A stretch of 64,000 nucleotides of DNA from RYN-133 sp963708645 (lineage in GTDB: Bacteria > Actinomycetota > Actinomycetes > Mycobacteriales > Jatrophihabitantaceae), in assembly GCA_963708645.1 (NCBI GenBank), contig CAVPTA010000007.1:868001-932000 (forward strand), in the 5' to 3' direction. The notes beneath the pieces were generated by a model. The model did no database searches, was not told the DNA's origin, and saw only the letters and a program-made list of their open reading frames with translations. Shown here piece after piece: positions 1 to 7,300 of the stretch (position 1 is its first letter; the number at the start of each line of letters is the position of its first letter). A program made the position numbers and the translations under genes.

Positions 1-240
1 CTCGCGGCCCCGTTGTGCATGCCTTCACCCTCGCACTCGGCCTGATTTCGGCCCGCGCCGGGGGCATATTCGCGCGACTCCGTCCGCCCGAAGGCCAGCT
101 CAAGTCCAGAACCGGACACAAGGTGCGGATGCGTAGCTACGGATTTCGAAGCTCAAGCCCCCCATCGCAACGGATTCAACGCCATCACGGTCTTCGAACC
201 CTAACGTTCCATGTTTCTTGCCAGTAGCTTGAGAAAGGTA

Positions 241-269
241 TTGACCTAACGCGGAACTAACAGCAAGAT
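241..269 (+). promoter_or_regulatory. Candidate promoter upstream of the C-loop RNA
   Basis: TTGACC at 241-246 is followed after 17 bases by CAAGAT at 264-269, a fair -35 and a weak -10. Transcription from here would run into the C-rich hairpins and the hairpin terminator at 482-522, giving an RNA of roughly 245 bases. No open frame with coding character lies between. This is motif matching only. Confidence 0.3.
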
Positions 270-391
270 AAGTCATGTCGGAACGGCTCACAGAGATTCA
301 ACATCGAAGTGAGAGTCCGGTGAGATATGGGTAACAACCCACTGCACGGCCCCGGCCCCCGCCGGCACAACTGAATCCCGTCGTCATCCGT

Positions 392-461
392 TGAAACCCC
401 CGCTCATCGGAAGTCGACACCCCCCACGACAAGGACGTGGCGCTGAAACCCCCGCTCATCG
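392..461. repeat. Two 18-base direct repeats (C-rich)
   Basis: The sequence tgaaacccccgctcatcg occurs exactly at 392-409 and 444-461, 52 bases apart. A degenerate copy begins near 371 (ctgaatcccgtcgtcatccg). Each copy sits in the loop of a short hairpin. Confidence 0.9.
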
Positions 462-481
462 CCGCAGTCAGTCGGACACCT

Positions 482-522
482 ACGAAGCCCCCGGTGGAAC
501 CCCCGCCCGCCGGGGGCTTCGT
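482..522. terminator. Strong GC hairpin, probable bidirectional terminator
   Basis: A 13-bp perfect stem pairs 482-494 with 510-522 around a 15-base loop. It lies right at the stop codon of the minus-strand DUF6191 gene and at the 3' end of the candidate plus-strand RNA. There is no clear T run, which is common for hairpin terminators in high-GC actinobacteria. Confidence 0.65.
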
Positions 523-854
523 CATGTCCGGGGTGTGACGGGCGCGCCTAGGCTTCGCGGCGTTCTACCGCTCGACCTCGTCGACGACTTTCGTCGGCGT
601 CGTCGGTCGTCCGCAGCGTCGGTCTCAGCAGCGTCGGTCTCCGCAGCGTCGGTCTCCGCAGCGTCCGTCTCGGCAACCGGCGCCTTCGGCGTCGTGCGGC
701 GGATCTTGACCTTGCCCGACTCGAAATCGATCCGCTTCCCGCCCGAGGCGTCGCCGGCTTCCTCGCGGGTGGCCTGCAGACGTCGCTTCTCTTCATCCAT
801 GTGCCGCTTGGCCGGATTGAAGAGGGTGTCGAGGCCCCACTGCGTCATGTTCAC
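522..854 (-). CDS. DUF6191-family small protein
   Basis: A 110-residue protein of unknown function. The N-terminal half has the pattern of actinobacterial DUF6191 proteins: a short LFNPAKRH segment, a Lys/Arg-rich helix with TREEAGD, then IDFESGKVKIRR. The C-terminal half is low complexity: four ETDAA pentapeptides in tandem, then a basic tail. No signal peptide or membrane segment is visible. The start could be GTG at 854 or ATG at 848 (MTQWGLDTLF); the second matches the usual family start better. The family assignment is from memory of the pattern. Confidence 0.7.
   Translation of the reverse strand: MNMTQWGLDTLFNPAKRHMDEEKRRLQATREEAGDASGGKRIDFESGKVKIRRTTPKAPVAETDAAETDAAETDAAETDAADDRRRRRKSSTRSSGRTPRSLGAPVTPRT
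613..672. repeat. Four 15-base tandem repeats inside the DUF6191 gene
   Basis: The unit gcagcgtcggtctcc repeats at 613, 628, 643 and 658, with one or two changes per copy. On the minus strand it encodes ETDAA four times. The repeat keeps the frame, so copy number could vary without breaking the protein. Confidence 0.9.
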
Positions 855-916
855 AGGCTACGCCGAGGACCACGCCGATGGTGGCGGCGGCGCAGCGGCG
901 CTCGTAGCCTGGATGC

Positions 917-1576
917 ATGCTGTTCTCGCGCCACAAGAGCGAACTCGTCGACCACGACCGCGCCCTGCGGGGACGCGAGACCTACGCGTTCACGATCCCG
1001 GCCACGCATTACGTCAACGGTCACCCGATCCAGCCGCCGTTCCCTGATGGGCTCAAGACGGTCGTGTTCGGGCTCGGCTGCTTCTGGGGCGCCGAGGAGG
1101 TCTTCTGGCAGCTCCCGGGCGTGTGGACGACCGCGGTCGGCTACGCCGGCGGCTACACGCCGCACCCGAGTTACGAAGAGGTCTGCTCAGGGCTGACCGG
1201 GCACACCGAGGCCGCTCTGGTCGTCTACGACCCGGAGCAGGTCAGCTTCGCCAAGCTGGTCGCGACGTTCTTCGAGGTCCACGACCCGACCCAAGGCATG
1301 CGTCAGGGCAACGACGTCGGCACGCAGTACCGCTCGGCGATCTACTACACCGACGAGGCGCAGCGCGAGATCGCCGAGCAGGCGAAGGCGATCTTCAGCC
1401 AGACGCTGATCGACCTCGGCTATGACAAGGTCACGACCGAGATCGCGCCGGCCGGCGAGTTCTACTACGCCGAGGACTATCACCAGCAGTACCTCGCCAA
1501 GAACCCGAACGGCTACCGCTGCCACGCCACCACCGGGGTGCACTTCCCGCTCGACGAGCTGACGACCACCACCTGA
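917..1576 (+). CDS. msrA: Peptide-methionine (S)-S-oxide reductase MsrA
   Basis: Reduces methionine S-sulfoxide in proteins and free methionine, a cytosolic oxidative-damage repair step. The 219 residues match the MsrA family: the catalytic Cys is about residue 55 in GLGCFWGAEEVFW, followed by TAVGYAGG, GHTEA and the active-site region FFEVHDPTQ. A C-terminal Cys in GYRCHATTG could act as the resolving Cys. The N-terminal extension of about 45 residues is usual for actinobacterial MsrA. The ATG at 917 is chosen; another ATG at 913 is out of frame. The glycosylase gene follows after 10 bases, so the two may be co-transcribed. Confidence 0.97.
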   Translation: MLFSRHKSELVDHDRALRGRETYAFTIPATHYVNGHPIQPPFPDGLKTVVFGLGCFWGAEEVFWQLPGVWTTAVGYAGGYTPHPSYEEVCSGLTGHTEAALVVYDPEQVSFAKLVATFFEVHDPTQGMRQGNDVGTQYRSAIYYTDEAQREIAEQAKAIFSQTLIDLGYDKVTTEIAPAGEFYYAEDYHQQYLAKNPNGYRCHATTGVHFPLDELTTTT

Positions 1577-1586
1577 TCGCGACGGC

Positions 1587-2459
1587 ATGCCTGAACTTCC
1601 CGAGATCGAGGCGCTGGCCTCGTTCCTGCGAGAGCGTGCGGTCGGGCGTGCCGTCCAGCGCGCTGATGTCGCCGCGTTCAGCGCGGTCAAGACCTTCGAC
1701 CCGCCGCTGAGTGCGCTCCAAGGCGCGGTGGTCAACGACGCATCACGATTCGGCAAGTTCCTGTCCCTCGACTTCGACGGCCTGCACCTCGTGATGCATC
1801 TGGCGCGCGGTGGCTGGTTGCAGTGGCGCGATTCCTTGCCGCCGGCGCCACCGCGTCCGGGCAAGGGTCCGTTGGCATTCCGGCTGCACCTCGCGCCAGA
1901 GTTCCCCGAAGGACCGGTCGCCGGCTTCGACCTGACCGAGATGGGGACGCAGAAGCGGCTCGCGGTCTACCTAGTCCGCGACGTGCAGGAGGTGCCCGGC
2001 GTCGCCCGCCTCGGCCCCGACGCGCTATCGCTGACCGAGCCGCAGCTCGCCGAGATCCTGGCGAGCGCGCGATCGCAGTTGAAGGGAACGCTGACCGAGC
2101 AGGGCGTCATCGCCGGCATCGGCAACGCGTACTCGGACGAGATCCTGCACACCGCGAAGCTGTCGCCGTTCAAGATCGCGGCCAAACTGACCCCGGACGA
2201 GATCGGTCGGCTGCACACCGCGCTGCATTCGGTGCTGACCGACGCGGTCGAGCGCTCCGTCGGTCAGAAGGCCGCGACGCTCAAGGGCGAGAAACGCAGC
2301 GGCCTGCGGGTGCACGCGCGCGCCGGATTGCCCTGCCCGGTATGCGGCGACACGGTGCGCTCGGTGTCGTTCGCCGACAAACATTTCGAGTACTGCCCGA
2401 CGTGTCAGACCGAGGGCCGCGAGCTTGCCGACCGTCGGCTGTCGAAACTGCTCAAATAG
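1587..2459 (+). CDS. Fpg/Nei-family DNA glycosylase
   Basis: A bifunctional DNA glycosylase/AP lyase family member for base-excision repair of oxidised bases. The protein begins MPELPEIE, giving the N-terminal catalytic Pro and Glu after Met removal. The beta-lysine equivalent is K57 (RFGKFL), the helix-two-turn-helix region is near residues 165-230 (GIGNAYSDEILH), and a C-terminal zinc finger has CPVCG and CPTCQ. The usual finger motif GRxTxxCPxCQ reads DKHFEYCPTCQ here, so the DNA-contacting Arg is Lys. This and the divergent linker suggest the actinobacterial Fpg/Nei-like subgroup rather than canonical MutM; the substrate is not predictable from sequence. The 290-residue length is normal. 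Confidence 0.94.
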   Translation: MPELPEIEALASFLRERAVGRAVQRADVAAFSAVKTFDPPLSALQGAVVNDASRFGKFLSLDFDGLHLVMHLARGGWLQWRDSLPPAPPRPGKGPLAFRLHLAPEFPEGPVAGFDLTEMGTQKRLAVYLVRDVQEVPGVARLGPDALSLTEPQLAEILASARSQLKGTLTEQGVIAGIGNAYSDEILHTAKLSPFKIAAKLTPDEIGRLHTALHSVLTDAVERSVGQKAATLKGEKRSGLRVHARAGLPCPVCGDTVRSVSFADKHFEYCPTCQTEGRELADRRLSKLLK

Positions 2460-2468
2460 TGTTGTCGC

Positions 2469-2813
2469 ATGCATCCAGGTGACATCCCGACCGTCGACAT
2501 CTCCGCAATCACCCCTGACACGGTGGTGCTCGACGTGCGCGAGGACGACGAATGGAGCGCCGGGCACATCGACGGTGCGCGGCACGTCCCGATGTACCAG
2601 GTGCCCCAGCACGTCAACTACGCACAGGACGACCTCACGCAGGACGTCCCCATCGTCGTTGTCTGCAAGATGGGCGGCCGTTCGGCGCAGGTCACGGCGT
2701 GGCTGAACCAGCAGGGCTGGCAGGCCGCGAACCTCGACGGCGGGATGCTCGCCTGGGCGACTGCGGGTCGTCCGATGGTCAGCGAGGACGGCCGCCCGCC
2801 CCGCGTCGCCTGA
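2469..2813 (+). CDS. Rhodanese-like domain protein
   Basis: A single rhodanese domain of 114 residues, probably a cytosolic sulfurtransferase or sulfur carrier. The active-site loop CKMGGRS has the catalytic Cys at residue 66. The family signatures LDVREDDEWSAGHIDGA near residue 21 and LDGGMLAW near the end are both present. It starts 9 bases after the glycosylase stop, so msrA, the glycosylase and this gene look like one redox/repair operon. The specific acceptor is unknown. Confidence 0.95.
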   Translation: MHPGDIPTVDISAITPDTVVLDVREDDEWSAGHIDGARHVPMYQVPQHVNYAQDDLTQDVPIVVVCKMGGRSAQVTAWLNQQGWQAANLDGGMLAWATAGRPMVSEDGRPPRVA

Positions 2814-2881
2814 GAAGACGTCAGCTGTGAAGTCTGCGCGTCGCCACGACACGCACAGCATGACGCGGGACGATTGATCAC

Positions 2882-3787
2882 GTGAGGCCACTTCGGCGGT
2901 CGCGGAAGCGCAATGCCGTGTCAGCGCCGGATCGCCCGTTCGTCGTCGCGCATCGAGGCGCGTCGTCCACCGTCGCGGAGCACACGCTCGGTGCCTACGT
3001 GTCGGCGATCGAGGCCGGCGCGCAGGGCCTCGAATGCGACGTGCGGCTCACGCGCGACGGTCACCTGGTGTGCGTGCACGACCGCACCGTGAATCGCACC
3101 TCGGACGGCAAGGGCGTCGTCTCGGACTTCGATCTGCCCAGGCTCGAGGCGCTCGACTTCACGTCCTGGCGCACAGACCTGCCTACGACCGCCGACGACC
3201 TGATCGCCGACTCGCCGTACCTGGCCGGCGTTGCACCCGATCTCGCCGACGACGGCCGGGTGCTCACGCTGGAGCGGTTGCTGGGGTTGGTCGCCGATGC
3301 GGATCGGCCGGTACGGCTGTTGATCGAGACCAAGCACCCCACTCGCTACGGCGGGCTGGTCGAGAAGGAGCTCGTCGAATTGCTGGCCCGGTTCGGTTGG
3401 GCGGGCCGCGCCGGGCCGCCGGAGTCGTTGCGTGCACCTGCTGACATGACCAGCCGCGTGGTCGTCATGAGCTTCGCACCGACCGCGCTGCGGCGGGTCA
3501 AGCTGCTCGCACCGGACGTCCCGACGGTGCTCTTGATGGAGTGGCGCCTGCCGGGTCTGCGCGACGGACTCCTGCCCTCGGGCGTGCCGATCGCGGGGCC
3601 GGGGCTGAACATCCTGCGCGCCGATCCCGACTTCGTACAGCGCGCCCATGAGCGCGGGAACCGGGTGTTCGTGTGGACGGTGAACGAGCCGGACGATGTC
3701 GACTTCGTGCGCCGGCTCGGTGTCGACACCCTCATCACCGACCGTCCGGCCGACGTCCTCGCGCAGCTCGATCGCTCATCAGGCTGA
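2882..3787 (+). CDS. Glycerophosphodiester phosphodiesterase family protein
   Basis: Hydrolyses glycerophosphodiesters to sn-glycerol 3-phosphate and an alcohol (family role). Of 301 residues, the GDPD domain starts around residue 20: VAHRGAS gives the His24-Arg25 pair, ECDVRLTRDG gives the metal ligands E51 and D53, and VHD gives the general acid/base H66. The C-terminal strands VFVWTVN and VDTLITDRP are typical. There is no signal peptide, so it is probably cytosolic. The start used is GTG 2882; GTG 2920 is also possible and would remove the basic N-terminus. A 68-base gap separates it from the rhodanese gene. Confidence 0.93.
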   Translation: MRPLRRSRKRNAVSAPDRPFVVAHRGASSTVAEHTLGAYVSAIEAGAQGLECDVRLTRDGHLVCVHDRTVNRTSDGKGVVSDFDLPRLEALDFTSWRTDLPTTADDLIADSPYLAGVAPDLADDGRVLTLERLLGLVADADRPVRLLIETKHPTRYGGLVEKELVELLARFGWAGRAGPPESLRAPADMTSRVVVMSFAPTALRRVKLLAPDVPTVLLMEWRLPGLRDGLLPSGVPIAGPGLNILRADPDFVQRAHERGNRVFVWTVNEPDDVDFVRRLGVDTLITDRPADVLAQLDRSSG

Positions 3788-3826
3788 ACTCGTGCGGGGG
3801 ATTCGAGTCACAACGGACACGAGATG

Positions 3827-3852
3827 GTTTCGGGCCTGCCCTGATCGGGAAC
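3827..3852 (+). promoter_or_regulatory. Candidate SigB/SigF-type promoter
   Basis: GTTT at 3827-3830 and GGGAAC at 3847-3852 are separated by 16 bases, close to the actinobacterial stress-sigma pattern GTTT-N14-17-GGGTAT. The downstream gene is an RsbW-like anti-sigma ATPase, a class often under such promoters. The -10 matches only partly. Confidence 0.3.
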
Positions 3853-3862
3853 ACCTGTGACG

Positions 3863-3879
3863 ACGGGCCTCTGGCCCGT
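3863..3879 (+). other. Small perfect hairpin in the leader of the RsbW-like gene
   Basis: A 7-bp stem (acgggcc/ggcccgt) with a tct loop lies between the GDPD stop and the RsbW-like gene. It could end GDPD transcripts or form a leader structure. No T run follows. Confidence 0.4.
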
Positions 3880-3915
3880 TACGCACGTTGTTGCCTTGGA
3901 AAGGAGGGCCGCGTG

Positions 3916-4299
3916 ATGGGCGAGATGCTGGTTCGACACGAACCTGCGACCGCTACGGCAGTTCGCCGTCAGCTGGCCCTCGAACTCGAATTCCACGGCG
4001 TCCACCCCGACGTCGTCGACGACATCACCCTTGTGGCAAGCGAACTGGTCGGTAACGCGATCCGTCACGCCCGCGGCGACGAGCGCGACTCGTGGGCCGT
4101 GACATGGGTCGTGCAGCCCGACGAGATCCTGATCAGCGTCGAGGACCCCAGCACGGACCTCCCCGTGCCGCGCCGTCCGGCCCCGGACGCGCCGAACGGC
4201 CGCGGACTGGCGATCGTCGAGACGCTCTCGAGCGACTGGGGCTACGAGCTGACCGGCCGCGGCAAACGAGTCTGGGCGAAGGTCAAAGTCGCGGCCTGA
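3916..4299 (+). CDS. RsbW/SpoIIAB-type anti-sigma regulatory ATPase
   Basis: A 127-residue GHKL-fold protein, probably a serine kinase/anti-sigma regulator that binds a sigma factor or anti-anti-sigma partner. The N box is SELVGNAIRHA (about residues 44-54), the D box is VEDPS, and the glycine box is GRGLAIVETL. The ATG at 3916 is chosen because AAGGAGGG at 3901-3908 lies 7 bases upstream; an in-frame GTG at 3913 would be only 4 bases away. No sigma factor or antagonist gene is adjacent, so it is an orphan regulator in this window, as is common for such proteins in actinobacteria. Confidence 0.9.
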   Translation: MGEMLVRHEPATATAVRRQLALELEFHGVHPDVVDDITLVASELVGNAIRHARGDERDSWAVTWVVQPDEILISVEDPSTDLPVPRRPAPDAPNGRGLAIVETLSSDWGYELTGRGKRVWAKVKVAA

Positions 4300-4323
4300 T
4301 CTTTCTGGTGTCAGGCCGGCCGG

Positions 4324-7300
4324 CTACGACGGCAGACCTCGCATCACTCTGAGTGCAACCGACAGGGTGGCCAGGTCGACCGTTTCGCGGTCGAGGGCGG
4401 CGCGGACGGTGGTGCGGGCGCGTTCGACGCGCTCCGGGTTCTGCGCGGTCCAGTCGTTGGTGCGTGCGTCCGGATCGAGCGAGTCGTCGGTGCTGCGCAA
4501 GACCGAGGTCGTGATCGCCGACAACGCGGCGTACACGTCGTGGCGCATCGCGGCCCGCGCGAGGGTCGACCAACGGTCGTCACGCGGCAGGCCCGTGACA
4601 CAGGTCAGCATCTCATCGACATAGAACTGGTCCGACAGCGCGAAGTGCAGCGCCGCGATCTCGGCGGCCGAGTGCGACGACGCGTTCGCGATCTCGACGA
4701 CATCGAGCAGCAGGAACGTGCTCAGCAGTTCGGCCAGGTGCGAGGCGAGCTGCTCCGGCAGCCCGAGCGCGGCAAGTCGTAACGACTCCGACTCGATGTC
4801 GGCGAGTTCGGCACCTCGCACCAACGTGGTGATGCGCGGACTCAACTCGGCCAGCGTCGGCCCGAAGCGCTCGATCTCGGCAGCGACGTCGGAGATCGGG
4901 AATCGCACGTCGACGAACCACCGCGTCGCCCGGTCGACGAGACGACGGATCTCTTGGTAGCCGGCGTGCTGCGCCTCGGTCGACACCTTGTTGTCGAGCG
5001 CCTCGAGGTCGGCCCACAGCTGTTCGAGTCCGAAGATCTCGCGCACCACCGAGTACGCGCGGGTGATCTGCGCGACCTCGGCGCCGGTCTCTTCGATCGC
5101 CCGATGCACGAAGGTCGTGCCGCTGCGGTTGATCATGTCGTTCACGACGACGGTGGTGATGATCTCGCGATGCAGCGGGTGACTGCTCAGGGACGATTCG
5201 AAACGCTGCGCGATCCGCTTCGGGAAATAGCCGGCCAGCATGCGCTGGAACCACGGCTCGTCCGGCACGGTGCTCGACTCGATGCGACGCATCAGCGTGA
5301 TCTTCGCGTACGCCACCATGACGGCGTTCTCGGGAGACACGAGGCCGTAGCCGTCGGCCTCGCGCTGCTCCATCTCTTTGTCTGTCGGCAGGAACTCGAT
5401 CACGCGGTCGAGCTGGCCGGCCTCCTCGAGCAGTTGCATGACGCGCAGGTGCACCGATGCGAGGGCCGGGCTGAGCTTGCGAGCCATCCCGAGCAATACG
5501 TTCTGTTCGTAGTTGTCGCGCAGCACGAGCGCAGCGACGTCGTCGGTGACCGACTGCAACAGTTCGTTGCGCTCCTCGCCCGAGATCTGCCCGGCGGAGA
5601 CTGCCTTGTCGAGCAGGATCTTCAGGTTGACCTCGTGGTCGGACGTGTCGACGCCGGCCGAGTTGTCGATGGCATCGGTGTTGATGCGCCCGCCGGCGCG
5701 CGCGTACTCGACGCGGCCGAGCTGGGTGAGGCCGAGGTTGCCGCCTTCGCCGACCACGCGGGCGCGCAGCTGGTTGCCGTCCGCGCGCAGCAGGTCGTTC
5801 GCCTTGTCGCCGGCGTCGAGCTGCGACTCGGTCGAGGCCTTCACGTACGTGCCGATGCCGCCGTTCCACAGCAGGTCGACCGGCGCAACGAGGATCGAGT
5901 GGATCAACTCGACGGGCGTCAGCTTGGTGATGCCGGATGACAGCCCGAGTGCAGTCGCAACCTGCGCGCTGATCGGGATCGCCTTCTGCGTGCGCGAATA
6001 CACGCCGCCGCCCTCGCTGATCTGCGAGGTGTCGTAGTCGGCCCAGGACGAACGCGGCAACGCGAACATGCGCTTGCGCTCGGCGAACGAGCTCGCGGCA
6101 TCGGGGTCGGGATCGAGGAAGATGTGCCGGTGGTCGAACGCTGCCACGAGCCGGATGTGCTCGGACAGCAGCATTCCGTTGCCGAACACATCGCCGGACA
6201 TGTCGCCGATGCCGACGACGGTGAAGTCCTGGGTCTGTGTGTCGATGCCGAGTTCGCGGAAGTGGTACTTCACCGACTCCCACGCGCCGCGGGCGGTGAT
6301 GCCCATCGCCTTGTGGTCGTAGCCGACCGACCCGCCGCTGGCGAACGCGTCGCCGAGCCAGAACCCGTAGTCGGCGGCGATGCCGTTGGCGATGTCGCTG
6401 AAGGTCGCCGTCCCCTTGTCGGCCGCGACGACCAGATAGGGGTCGTCGGCGTCGTAGCGGCGCACCCGCGGCGGCGGGACGACGTTCTGCACACCGTCGG
6501 CGTCGGTTACGTAGTTGTCGGTGACGTCGAGCAGCGAACTGATGAACGTGCGGTAGCAGGCCACGCCCTCGGCGAGCCATGCGTCGCGATCAACAGCGGG
6601 ATCAGGCAGATTCTTCGCGACGAATCCGCCCTTCGCGCCGGTCGGGACGATGACCGCGTTCTTGACCATCTGCGCCTTGACCAGGCCGAGTATCTCGGTG
6701 CGGAAGTCCTCGCGACGATCCGACCAGCGCAACCCACCGCGCGCGACCGACCCGAAGCGCAGGTGGACGCCCTCGACCTTCGGCGAGTACACCCACACCT
6801 CGAATGCGGGACGCGGCTGCGGCAGGCCCGGAATCTGCTTCGGGTCGAGCTTGACGGCCACCGCGCCGCGCCGGCGTCCGGCGTCATCGGTGCGATAGGC
6901 GTTCGTACGCAACGTGGCAAGCACGAGTGAGAGCAACGAGCGCAGGATCGAATCCTGGTCGAGGCTCGAGACCTCTGCGAGCTCGGCCTCGATCGACTCG
7001 ACGCGGGCGTCGATCGTGTCGGGCTCGTCGGCTCGGTCGGGATCGAAGCGGGCCTCGAACAGGTTGACCAGCATGCACGCGATGTCGGGGTGATCGACCA
7101 GCGCACGCTCGATGTAGCCCTGACTGAATGCGGTGCCCGCCTGGCGCAGGTACTTCGCGTAGGCGCGCAACAGGTTGGCCTGCCACCAGGTCAGATCGGC
7201 ACGCACAACGAGAGCGTTGAAGCCGTCTTCCTCGAGGTCACCGCGCCACAGCAGCTTCAGCGCGGCTACGACGTTGTGCGCGCGCTCTTCGTCGAAGTCG

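Larger units (their letters stand above)
371..522 (+). ncRNA. Candidate 6C-like small RNA with C-rich loops
   Basis: Read on the plus strand, two short hairpins present the same loop (UGAAACCCCCGCUCAU), closed by CCG/CGG near 388-410 and by GUGGCG/CGCCGC near 437-466. A run of six C lies between them at about 420-425, and a 13-bp GC-rich hairpin closes the region at 482-522. Actinobacterial 6C RNAs are defined by two hairpins with C-rich loops, and some have a predicted terminator. I cannot run the Rfam model, and the loops here have five rather than six C, so this is a candidate. An alternative is a set of simple repeats left at the 3' end of the DUF6191 gene. Confidence 0.4.

Noticed and set aside
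1..370. Protein-coding frame at the left edge
   Set aside because: Short frames on both strands have no coding character or family match; only a weak promoter candidate is supported.
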